Shown piece by piece: positions 11,251 through 21,010 of a stretch of DNA of 64,000 nt (its first letter is position 1; every line of letters starts with the position of its first letter). The stretch is taken from contig NC_081413.1 in assembly GCF_030272615.1 (NCBI RefSeq), positions 550,930,136 to 550,994,135 on the forward strand. Direction: 5' to 3'. The notes under the pieces are model-generated. The model saw nothing but the letters and a program-made list of their open reading frames with translations, ran no database searches and was not told the DNA's origin. The translations under genes and the position numbers were made by a program. The stretch comes from Cryptomeria japonica. Its lineage: Eukaryota; Streptophyta; Pinopsida; Cupressales; Cupressaceae.

Positions 11251-12245
11251 AATTTAATGATTTCGGAATGAACTTGATGTTGTGTCATATCCCCTGCCAG
11301 TCACAACCTTTGAAAATAAACCTTAGAATTTGGTGCCCAAAACAGAAATTTGAATTTGCCTTTGATTTATATAAAATTATAATGCTTTGTAAGGGCCTTA
11401 TTATGTCTCCTTGCTGGCCAACCTTGGAGTTTGAGCATAAAAACACAATAAGAAAATCTTGCTGGGCTGACCTTGCATAGGGAGTTGCCCAACTTTGGGT
11501 GAATTAAACAATCAAATAAATAAAATTAAAATCATGATTGGGCCAACCCAGTGCTTATAGAAAAGGTTGTCCCCATTGCAAAAAGACAAACCTCTCCAAT
11601 CAGTCGCCTCCTTTTGGGAAGGTATTTACAGGGTTGGTGAGGAGCACTTGGAAAGGAAAAAAACAGGAAGGAATATCTCCCAGTTCTCACAGCAGATTTC
11701 AGTGCAGAAATGTCAGATTTCAAGAACAGATTTTAAGAGGGGAAAACTTTAATTCATTATTATATCCAGAATGGGATCGCTCTGGTAGAGCAGAAGTTTA
11801 CAATAGGGAAGCACATTTTTCGAGGATATAAATCAGAGAAGGCTTCCTAATTGTTGCATATTCATAAGGTTTATAATCAGGGAAAGCAACCATATCGAAG
11901 ACATTTAAATCTACTACATAAGGCAGATATATACTTAATAATATTGCATGATTTTGGAGTCATAAGTTCAGGAACAGCAAACCACCGTATAGGCAGAGAT
12001 GTGTTATCAGATTGATACAGAAATTTAAGGACATTATTCTGAAACAGCAATCAGATCTTTATAAGGATCAAATTTATTCCCTTGTGCCAGAAATCCGACT
12101 TTATATCAGAAATTCAAGAAAGTTATAATCATTTTTAGTTATCTAATAATTTATTATTCATTTGGATAGTTCAATTGTTAAATATATTGCAATTTAGTTA
12201 ATATATATTAGTGTTCCTGAAAGGGAACATTACAAATAGCAATAG
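11251..12245. other. No gene recognised
   Basis: Moderately AT-rich single-copy-looking DNA. Short frames at 11235-11830 have no domain. A small hairpin (TGTTCC-loop-GGAACA) lies at about 12211-12228, just upstream of the second hAT-like element. Confidence 0.3.
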
Positions 12246-12253
12246 AAAATAAG

Positions 12254-12616
12254 CTATGTTACCCCAAGTTTCCGGAACGGAGACAACAGGGGACGGGGGT
12301 ACATGTTTCTGGGACGGTGATTTTTTTTCCCAATTTTGGGGATGGCTATATAAAAATAGGGAAATTTAAAATATTCATATGAAAATATGGATAAAGCATG
12401 CACATATACATTTTAGAACCTTAACATATAAGAACTAGCAGAGTTCTTATGCCAAATTTGTGTTAAATTGAGAGTTGAAGTCAAATTGCTTCTAGAGTTC
12501 ATTGTCAAAATTCACTGTCAATATGCAGAATTTATGGGGACATCCCCTAGGAGTCCCCTGTCCCCAGGACGGGGATGCCTGAAAAAAAAACCAGGGACAC
12601 ATCCCCGGGTATGTAG
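12254..12616. mobile_element. hAT-like element, 363 bp, inverted and deleted relative of the 9111-10107 copy
   Basis: Its left end CTATGTTACCCC matches the reverse complement of the right end of the 9111-10107 element. Its right end (ATCCCCGGGTATGTAG) matches the reverse complement of that copy's left end. An internal stretch around 12369-12412 is likewise the inverse of 9894-9950. So it is the same family in the opposite orientation with most of the middle missing. The flanks are AAAATAAG (12246-12253) and AAAATAAA (12617-12624), a 7/8 match. Confidence 0.65.
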
Positions 12617-13550
12617 AAAATAAACTCTTCACAATTTAATAATAAAGTCCTTATTCTATTTTAACTTTTCAACCTTCATGATATTATCAATTCAAAGAAA
12701 GATTAAATGATAGGTTTTACTGTGCTGGTGCATTGTTTGATTTTCACATTCAATTTATTTAATTTACTGCATATTATGAACCCAAGATTGGATAAGCTTG
12801 CTTAGACAGGTATCTCCATGGGTAGATTACACTTGCATCACGTGACTTTGTACTCTCCTTGTTTGATGGAGTTTTACTACACAAGTGACTACATCCCTTT
12901 TATCCCACACTGGTAGTACATTCACATCTCTTGGTGTAGCATTCAATATACACCCACTTGTAACTCAATGGAGCATCCTTGTAAATATATTAGCATTCAT
13001 ATTGGACTAGCAATCATCTTGTGTTTCTACAATCTCGAATTTTGCATTTGCTATTGTGGTTTATTTGTGTCATCAAATGTTTTAAAGTTTGCCTCATCAT
13101 CAAATATTTCATTAAATCGAACCAATTGGTGACTCAAGGCTTGCCTCATCAGCAAATCTTTCATTAAATCGAACCAATTGGAATTTCTATTGCAAACAAA
13201 AGGTCACAATACTGAGAAAATCAAATTCTCCTCCATTTCTATATAGTTGTATTAATTCGTGAGCACACATAAATTATGACTAGCATTCTTGCAGTGCTTG
13301 TCAATCTCTCCATGTTTACATTAAAAAATATAATTAAAGCAGAGAAAAAAGAAGATTTAGATGAGAGCAAATCAAATGACAATTAGAATTCCCTATGCTA
13401 GCCGATGATATCTGCATCTCTTCATTGAAAAAATGACTCAATCAAAACAAATCAAATTTGAAGGAGATATTATTGTTAGCTCATTTCAAAAATCAAACCT
13501 ATACGATCCAATTGTAGCTTACTTGTATTCAACAACAGATAAACGTTGTT
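12617..13550. other. 3' flank of the KRI1 gene; one short tandem duplication
   Basis: No reading frame. A 52-bp tandem duplication lies at 13091-13185: both copies carry GCCTCATCA...CATTAAATCGAACCAATTGG, starting at 13091 and 13143. The part nearest 13550 presumably holds the KRI1 3' UTR; I could not fix a polyadenylation site. Confidence 0.4.
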
Positions 13551-15683
13551 TCATGACATTTTGCTTCTCTTTCTTCGGATAGGCCCCTTTCCATATGCTA
13601 GAAGCCTAGATCGAGGAATAGCAGGAGCTTTCATTTGGCGCCGCCTCTTCTTTTTGGATTTGCTTTCCTTTTCATTATTTATTTCTTCTGAATGATTATT
13701 ATCATGACCGTTCAAACGTCGACCATTATTACGCTCACCTTTACTTTCTCTGCTAAACTTTTTCATCCCCTTTGCAAATCTGGATTGACCATCATGCAAA
13801 GCTATTTTTTTCCTCTTCTTTTGACTGAATTTATTGTGCATGGGAGGCTTCCATTCTTCACTCCTATAAGGAGCTAACTTCTTGAGTGAAACATACTGGT
13901 TCAATTCCTTATCATCTGTCATTAAAATCTCTTCAGTGCTTAAACCGTAGGTATTTAATGGAACTTCCCTGTACTTAAAACGAGTAGGAAGATCGCCTAT
14001 CATGTCCTCGTAATCCAGCTTATAATATTCTTCAAGCTGCTTGTCCAATAACAGTTTCTCTCTGAGTGAAATTCTGCCTTTGTGCCTTTTCTTACTTCTA
14101 GAAGCTTCCTCTGTTTCAGTCCCTGAATTATCCTCAACATCATCAACATGCTCTCGAGCTTCTTCGTCTTCCTGTTCTTCTTCTTCTTCTTCTTCTTCCT
14201 GTTCTTCTTCCTGTTCTTCTTCTTCTTCCTCTTCTTCTTTGCCGTCTTCTTCTTCACTGCTATCAATTGCTGCTTCCATCTTGCCCTTATCTGAATTCCA
14301 TTCAGAATTTTCATCAACTGGATTTTCAGGATTCAGTTTCTTATGTTTATTAACATTTTCCCTTACTGCAGCAAAACCCTGCTTGGATTCCCTGCCATCC
14401 CAACCTTTGGGAAGACCCAAAAGTTCATCTTCTGCGTCAAAATCTGGTTTCTCTGAATCAAATTCATCATAGCCCTCGAAGTTCTCATCTGCATCTTGAG
14501 CACCATAGTACTCATCTCCAAAAGCTTTTCTCATCTTCATATCATATTCATCCGGATCGAAGTCCTCATCAAGGTCCCTTTCATCCAACACGTTACCCTC
14601 ATCATCCTTTACCCCAGCAACCTGTCTGACCTTCTCAAGCTTCTGCATGATCTCCTTCTTCTTGATATTCTTGAGATGTTTCAATTCCTCCTTCCTCTCA
14701 AATTCAGATTGCAACAATCTCTCCTTCTTCTTCTCTCTCTGCTGCTTCCTTGAATTTGGCTTCTTCCTCACTGACCCCTCCGTAAACCTGGCATGGCCCA
14801 GCACCTGATCACCTGCCCCTTCCTCAAACCTGAAATTAAAGCCTGCCTCAAACCTATCCTGCTTCTCCAGTTCCTCCTCATCCTCCGAAATCCCCACATC
14901 CCCATACCCCAAACTCCCCTTCTCCTCCCGGTCAATCCACCCTTTATTCAACAAATAGCTCTTCAAAAACCTTTCATTATCATCCAAATCATTATCCTTG
15001 CCAAAATAGTCATCCAACCGACGTGCAATATCTGCATCCTTAGCACGCTGCTGTGCTTCCTTAACAGCCTCCTCTTCCTCCTGCTTTTCGCGCTTAATCT
15101 CCTCTGCACTCTTCTTCTTCACTGTTAGCAAACCTCCATCATCGCTATCATCATCATTATCCTCGACACCCATTAAAAAAGCCCTCTTAAGCTCATCTTG
15201 CTCTTCAGCGTAGCTCTTTGAACCCCCCTTTTTAACCTTTTTTAGGGTTTCATTATCATCATCAAATTCAGGCCCATTCTCCAGCAAATGCTGAGCCACA
15301 ACATCTTTCAAATACAGCGCCTTTTTCTTTTTGCCTGCTTCGTTTCTCTTCTCGTCAATCTCTTCTTCTTCTTCGTCATCGTCATCATCATATAGTTTTA
15401 CATCTTTCTTATAAATTAACGGGTCTTTCCTTTTCACTTTGGCTAGGGTTTCATAAAACTGTAGCTCCGTCTTCTCTGGAATATACCCATCCTCATCTTC
15501 TTCCTCGTCTTCAGAGGAATCTTCCTCATCAGAATCACCGCCTAAGCCCTTCTTTTTCAGCTCCTGCAATCTGTGAAGCGCCTCCCGCTGCTTATTATGC
15601 GCAAATCTCTGAGCATAGGCTTTGTTCACCTTAATCTCTCCGAAACCCTTCTCCTCACCATCAGAGTCTCCCAGCAAGTCCAT
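13551..15683 (-). CDS. KRI1: KRI1 homologue, nucleolar ribosome-biogenesis factor
   Basis: The protein is 710 residues. Kri1 proteins are nucleolar and, with Krr1, are needed for early 18S rRNA processing and 40S assembly. The N-terminus (MDLLGDSDGEE, then KVNKAYAQRFAHNKQREALHRL) is typical of the family. The Lys-rich KRI1 core lies at about residues 300-360 (RKQQREKKKERLLQSEFERK). A run of about 45 mostly acidic residues is at 470-515, and the Kri1 C-terminal domain (YREVPLNTYGLSTEEILMTD, VSLKKLAPYR) at about 545-610. The end is a basic nuclear/nucleolar-type tail. I start at the ATG at 15683 because the frame upstream has no other ATG. There is no intron within the ORF and no A tail or target duplication, so it does not look like a processed retrocopy. 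The acidic run appears on the plus strand as CTT/CTC-rich DNA and creates false Ser-rich frames there. Confidence 0.93.
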   Translation of the reverse strand: MDLLGDSDGEEKGFGEIKVNKAYAQRFAHNKQREALHRLQELKKKGLGGDSDEEDSSEDEEEDEDGYIPEKTELQFYETLAKVKRKDPLIYKKDVKLYDDDDDEEEEEIDEKRNEAGKKKKALYLKDVVAQHLLENGPEFDDDNETLKKVKKGGSKSYAEEQDELKRAFLMGVEDNDDDSDDGGLLTVKKKSAEEIKREKQEEEEAVKEAQQRAKDADIARRLDDYFGKDNDLDDNERFLKSYLLNKGWIDREEKGSLGYGDVGISEDEEELEKQDRFEAGFNFRFEEGAGDQVLGHARFTEGSVRKKPNSRKQQREKKKERLLQSEFERKEELKHLKNIKKKEIMQKLEKVRQVAGVKDDEGNVLDERDLDEDFDPDEYDMKMRKAFGDEYYGAQDADENFEGYDEFDSEKPDFDAEDELLGLPKGWDGRESKQGFAAVRENVNKHKKLNPENPVDENSEWNSDKGKMEAAIDSSEEEDGKEEEEEEEEQEEEQEEEEEEEEQEDEEAREHVDDVEDNSGTETEEASRSKKRHKGRISLREKLLLDKQLEEYYKLDYEDMIGDLPTRFKYREVPLNTYGLSTEEILMTDDKELNQYVSLKKLAPYRSEEWKPPMHNKFSQKKRKKIALHDGQSRFAKGMKKFSRESKGERNNGRRLNGHDNNHSEEINNEKESKSKKKRRRQMKAPAIPRSRLLAYGKGPIRRKRSKMS

Positions 15684-15928
15684 TTCTGACCTAGATAAAC
15701 TTAAGAAAATGGGCAAAAAAAAATTCTCGATAGTATTTCTTTATTAAAATTTCACACAGACCAGTCTTCTGTGATTAAATCTACTTGCAGGATATGGCTT
15801 CTCAGCTTCTTCTTCCTGCAAAAAGGATTAAGATATTATGAGGATTTTGCCTGGTAGATTATGCATTTGAACTAACAAGCTGCTAGCTTTCATGGATAAG
15901 ACGACGTTGGCATAAAAAGCTGATTCCG
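15684..15928 (-). promoter_or_regulatory. KRI1 5' leader with short upstream ORFs and a possible small intron
   Basis: Between the likely transcription start and the KRI1 ATG there are two short minus-strand ORFs: an MPTSSYP-type 7-codon frame at about 15890 and a 21-codon frame starting with ATGAAAGCTAGC just downstream. The ATG itself is preceded by TTTATCTAG|GTCAGAAATGG, a plausible 3' splice site, and GCAA|GTAGAT some 95 nt upstream could be a donor. A 5'-UTR intron would not remove the upstream ORFs. Either uORF could dampen translation. All of this is inference from sequence. Confidence 0.35.
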
Positions 15929-15970
15929 AAACCCTAGGGTTTTGCAGGAAGGTGGAAATTTTTTTATATA
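15929..15970 (-). promoter_or_regulatory. KRI1 core promoter: TATA box and palindromic telo-box
   Basis: On the minus strand TATATAAA (15963-15970) is followed about 20 bp downstream by AAACCCTAGGGTTT (15929-15942), two telo-boxes (AAACCCTA) arranged head to head. Telo-boxes near the start site are a hallmark of plant ribosomal-protein and ribosome-biogenesis genes and drive expression in dividing cells. That fits a KRI1 gene and argues that this is the native promoter and not a captured one. Confidence 0.65.
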
Positions 15971-15989
15971 AACTATTTTTTACGTCGAA

Positions 15990-18688
15990 AGAGTGTACAA
16001 TCATGTATCCTGTTAATAAAAAAAAAAAAACGGGTATTGTTTACGACTTTAAACAAGAGAGACGCAAAGCGTCATGTTTCTGTAAAGAGTTAAAAATATG
16101 GATGGTAAAGAAAAATAAGAATTGTGTGTTCCTTAGAACATGAAAGGAAGAAAACTAACATACATCCATGCAGAATGCTTAGCAAACCTTTGAGTGGTTA
16201 AGAAATGCAAAAACATTAGCTATGACAATTTTAGTGAGTTTCTTTATCAAATAGAATACAAAAGTACTAAATATATATAATATAAACTTTAGAAAGAAGA
16301 GAACCCAACATTATGCATTAAACTAAAAACATTGTTGAACAAAAATATACATAATGTAACAAACACTAAATTGACATAGAAAAAGGTGCACTTTCCTTTG
16401 GAAATTTTGAAGCCACTGTATTATGCTTTAAACTTTTTAATACAATGTACAATCAGAATGCACAATTTTTTCATGAAGAGTGCACTGTTCTATGAGCAAA
16501 AATCAATGTTTTTCAGAAAGGAAAAAGCTTATGCATAAATTCTTTTTTTTTTGTGAATGAGGGTGATCTGGTTGTTTTTGAAATTGGAATATTTGTTAAA
16601 ATACATGAATATACTAATAAAAATATAAAAAAAAAATGAATACATATAATGCAAATAAACCACCAAATTAAACAACTGAATGAAATGATTTTTTTTATAG
16701 TTTTCTTGGAAGATGGTGAGTGGGCTTTAATCACTGACATCATACCTTTTATTCAAGTATTTTTAACTATGAGTTTGGGCCAAGTTAAATATTGTAAAGG
16801 ATTATTATTTAAATGTATTATTGTAAAATAGATTCTGAACTATAATATATTTTCAACCACTATGCTTTATTCCAAAGAGGACAAACGACAAGTTCAGGGA
16901 ATTGGACAACAAAAAGGTGGGTATGTGGCATATAAGGACATTACATTGTATATGATGGCTGAGCCTAACAACCATCACAACTTCAGGCCTATGCTTTGCA
17001 CTGAAGAAACATATTTCATCATCAAGAACAATGAACAACAGGTGAGAAATTAAATTGGATCATATTGGTTTTTTTTTTTTTCTGAGAAATAGCATATTTT
17101 AAATTGGATCATATCTTCTTTTTTTGGCTAACCATTGCACTTCCTTTTGGTGCAAGCGCTAGTAATAAAATTCATCATGTAAGTCTTTAACAACATAGAA
17201 AAATGCATCACGGGCTAGGTACTTAGTTGATTTGTTTGTCACGCGGCCACCTGGTAATAATAAAATGTTGAGACTCATTGCACACAAATAAATTTCAAGA
17301 GAAGCTTTTGTAGCTAAATGTAAACCTACATAATGTAACAAACACTAAATAGGTTTCAACCTAATGACTTAACCTATTGCATCTAGTAGATACACAAAAT
17401 CCTTGTATGAAGGTTGTACTGTTATTTTTTTTTTTATATAGATTGGATTTATATTGATAGTATGTGTATTTTAAAATGGACGTAAATGTCATTAGTTATG
17501 TTAAAAAGATGATTTTTTAATAGTCAAATTCATTTCATAAATGTTAATTTTAATTGAATATAAAATAACATTTATTAATTTAGGTAAGCTAGTATTTAAT
17601 TTTTTTAAGGTGAATAAATAAATAAAATAATTTTTTAAAATATTTAAATAATAAAAAAAAATTATTTGATTGAGAAATGATAAATATATTTAAAAAATAA
17701 TTAAATATTAAAAAATAGATAAGATAATGAATATGTTTAGTTGGAAACTTGTGAGTAGCTACAAAAGGAAAGAAGAGAACTTAAATTATAAAAGAAAAAA
17801 ATTATCCTCTATCTCAAACATCTGAATTCAAGGAAAAGTGTTGAATGATAAAGCTTATTGAATAGAGATGATTTAAATAGCTTGACAATCTAAAGCAATT
17901 GGAGGCTTAAAAAGGGATACAAAAGCCATTGTTGTAATTGTAGATCAAAGTCATTCAAATGAACAAGGTGTAGATGACTATGAACATGGAAATGTAACAA
18001 CAATTCAACTGAATTTGAAATGGGCAATAAAGGAAAATGATAGATATTAGAGTATGATAAAGTGATTATTGGTAATTATTTGACAAAGTGTCAAATATTG
18101 CAAAAGGCCATATATGCAAGTAAAAAAAAAAATTCTAACTACCAGCAAAGTAGGTATTTATCCATGGGTGTGTTGTTAACTTGTAAAGGTGAAATTAAAC
18201 TAGTAAATGGGCGTTTACACCAAGAAATATTAATTACACAAGATTTGCAAATAAAGGCAAAATAACTTTTGATTGCATGAGGATAAGATTATAAGAGAGG
18301 CAAAAGATGAGAATAGTTGTGGTATAGCAAATTTACAAATTTGGGAATGGGGACCACTTGACAAGTAATTCTAAACAATATTTACGACCAATATTTTTTA
18401 AACTTTGGTAGGTAAGTTGTCCACCCAAAATCACTTTGTCAATTTTAGTTTTCACTTGGTTTGTTTATTCAGCTCATATTTCGAGACATAAATTTATTTT
18501 AAAATTTATATTTAAGATTATGGATCTCAAATTGGGTTAAAAAATGCAAATTGAAAAGATTTTTTAAAATATTAAATTAATTTTCAGTATCAGCCACTTC
18601 AAGTTTCTACTATAGCCACATTTCAGCATGTGGTAACTCTACAGATACAGGTGTCTAGCCACCAAAAGAGACGCAGGATTCGAGCCAC
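15990..18688. other. No gene recognised; AT-rich
   Basis: Reading frames here are at most 76 codons, without domains. Homopolymer A/T runs are frequent. A long exact direct repeat (16348-16371 and 17327-17350) is listed separately. 17400-17760 is extremely AT-rich. Confidence 0.35.
16348..17350. repeat. 955-bp segment between 24-bp exact direct repeats
   Basis: A 24-bp sequence (core ATAATGTAACAAACACTAAA) occurs at 16348-16371 and again at 17327-17350. The segment between has no terminal inverted repeats and no A tail abutting either repeat, so a standard TIR transposon or LINE is not supported. An insertion repaired with a filler duplication, or a partial tandem duplication, are alternatives. 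Confidence 0.4.
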
Positions 18689-19003
18689 ATGGAAGCTCTT
18701 CTTCTGGAGGCCTTAAGTGGAATGAGGACTCATGGCACATTATTCTTGCAAGGAAGAGATGTATACCTTACAAGCACCGTGGATATTGGAGAAAGAGCGC
18801 TCCAACTCTTAAAGTGAAGTCTGATTATGAGGACAGAAGAAACAACACGAAACAGGAAGGTCAAGGAAACTGTGCTATTGGATAACAACAGTGTGGAAGA
18901 TGTGTTGGGCGCTGCGAGCAGGGATTATTCAAGCATCTTGATTAGAGAAGCTCAAAAAATATCAAGGAGCACAGTCTATTTGAAGCCTACCCAAAAATTG
19001 TAA
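18689..19003 (+). pseudogene. Decayed reading frame, identity unknown
   Basis: From an ATG at 18689 one frame runs to TAA at 19001 with a single in-frame TGA at 18815. It reads like protein: the first 42 codons contain GMRTHGTLFLQGRDVYLTS, and the next 60 contain SVEDVLGAASRDYSSILIRE. The 3' part is duplicated in tandem downstream (see 18918-19225) with further divergence. I do not recognise the family. It may be an exon relic of a host gene or of a transposon. Confidence 0.35.
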
Positions 19004-19225
19004 TAAGCATCATCTGTCATTTTTTATGCATTTGTAGGTGGTCAGCCACAAGTTTTGAATTAGGTAGAATAGGCAGAGATTATCGAAGAATCTTGATTGG
19101 AGAAGCTCGAAAAATATCCAGGAGTGCAATATATTTGAAGGCTGCCAAAAAATGGTTATAAGCACCATTTGTCCCTTTTTATACATTTATACGCAGGCAC
19201 ATGCACGTTTTGAATAGGTAAAATT
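18918..19225 (+). repeat. Tandem duplication, period about 155 bp
   Basis: Two copies are anchored by CTTGATT(A/G)GAGAAGCTC at 18937 and 19092, followed by similar sequence through the aatatatttgaag and ttttgaat(ta)ggta segments. The copies are roughly 80-85% alike by eye. The first copy includes the end of the decayed frame at 18689-19003. Confidence 0.6.
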
Positions 19226-19700
19226 ATGTAATAAATTGAGCTTTAATTTGTTCAAGTAGCAGAAGCTTCGGTTTGTTCAGTGGCAGTATGCAATTTGATA
19301 GACTTCACATTGCCATAAATCTGGAATGAACAAAGTGCTTAGTTAAAGTAGATTAGGGTAATGGGCAAAGTGATTGTAATATGGGTCTATGAAATATTAG
19401 CTTTGGTGGAAAATTGTACAAGTGATATTGTGTTAAAATTTTCTGACTTGTATCAAAGTTAATTCTAATAAATGACATTGTATGGACTCAGAGGGCTCTT
19501 GTTTTGGTTAAAACGCTATGTTCAAATGTGAATTTTGTACTACATTTTTTCTGAGTAGATACAATTTAGACTTATGATTTGGATTTTTTGAATTAAGATA
19601 TGGCATGGGTTTAGATCCCATAGTCTTACACATAGGAATACATAAATTTTGACAGATTGTGATTTCATCAAGAATCTAACAAATTACACTGCAAATTATT
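19226..19700. other. No gene recognised
   Basis: No open frame of note and no repeat boundary identified. Confidence 0.3.
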
Positions 19701-19924
19701 TTGCTCAAGCGAGAAACATAAAACCTAGGGTTTGAGTTGTTGTGCACGGCGATCGGGGGAAAATGGGTTCACAGAGCAGCCAATACAAACCCCACTTTTT
19801 CGATCACAATTTTAGCTTATAGCAAACTATTTTAAGGCATTTGTAGTGCGATTGTCGGGAATCCCAAATTAACTGCAAACTAACAATCAATAATTTATCC
19901 AACCCCAAAACTGGGGTGTCTACA
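19701..19924 (-). mobile_element. Possible Tat-type LTR terminus
   Basis: On the minus strand the sequence starting at 19924 reads TGTAGACACCCCAG. This matches the LTR start TGTAGACACCCAAA of the Tat-type Gypsy element at 43979 and TGTAGACACTCAAA at 34286. No PBS, polypurine tract or second end was found, so this is a solo or truncated LTR at best. The lower boundary is arbitrary. Confidence 0.3.
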
Positions 19925-21010
19925 GGATTAAAGAAAAAGGAAAAAAGAATAAAACGCAATTGTAATTTGCCAAGGATTATTGGAAAAAATACTTAAATTC
20001 CTTAAATTTGAGTGCTAGATCTACAAAAAGGCCATTTTTTCCAAAAGCATAGAATAAAGAGTAGATTCACGCAGCCACTGTTGCAAATATGAAGTTAGAT
20101 ACTGTTGAAAGGAGATTTGGATTTTTACCAGGTGATTACTGATGACAAGGTTCAGAAAAGAATGCCCTGAAAAATCTACTTAGCTTGAAGGTAATGAATT
20201 TTCCCCAGGGTTAAGTCAAAGTTACCAAAGTTAAGTCCAAAACTTGTTGCAGATGACAATGGCTCAAAGCTCCAGTAGTTCCCAGCTGAAACTCGGTGCT
20301 CTCTGTCATTTTTAACTCGCTCTTTTTCTACACTAACTATGATTATGTTGTAAATGCTAAAGAGTCACAGAAGTTGCTGGCATTGTTGCTCGCTGAGCGG
20401 AGTTGCCATTGGGGAGGGTAGTTGTTGTGGTTGCCGATGGAAGACGTCTATTTGTAGATGAAAAAATAATAATTTTAGTTTCTAGAATATTTCATAGTTT
20501 CGAGAACTTTCTATTTGCAATTATTTTTCTATTTGGGCCACTAAATTTCTAGAATCGATTAATTTATTGTTGATAGGTATTGTGAAATTATTGATAGTTT
20601 TAAAAAAGGGTAAAATTAAAAAATTAATGGCAACTACCAATGATAATAGAAAAAAATAATTATATTTTAATTATTAATTCTATTGAAATTACTAAACATT
20701 GGAAAATGTGAGAAGATGTGAAAAATATTTAATGTTGATTGGTCAGCATAAACTAATAAAACGCATCTAACGGATGCGTTAGTATCCTGCTTGTCGGCAG
20801 GAACTAACAAAGGAATTTAGATGATGGAATTATTAATTTTTAATTTAGGTTAGGGTTTAGGTTTGAATAAGATAAGATTTATTTCAAAGTTTAAAATATT
20901 ATTGTAGATTTAAAAAGTAAGATAGAATTTAAATAATAATAATAATAAGATAATAAAATATAAATAATAATTTAAATAATAATAATAAGATAATAAAATA
21001 TAAAAATAAA
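19925..21010. other. AT-rich, no gene; two small hairpins
   Basis: A 7-bp stem hairpin (ACGCATC-TAACG-GATGCGT, 20761-20779) and a 5-bp stem hairpin (CCTGC-TTGTCG-GCAGG, about 20785-20800) lie next to each other in otherwise AT-rich DNA. The 20930-21010 stretch is built of AATAAT-type repeats. No protein frame is convincing. Confidence 0.35.

Noticed and set aside
14041-14472. Ser-rich 143-codon plus-strand frame
   Set aside because: It is the antisense shadow of the KRI1 acidic run: GAA/GAG codons read as TTC/CTC/TCT on the other strand.
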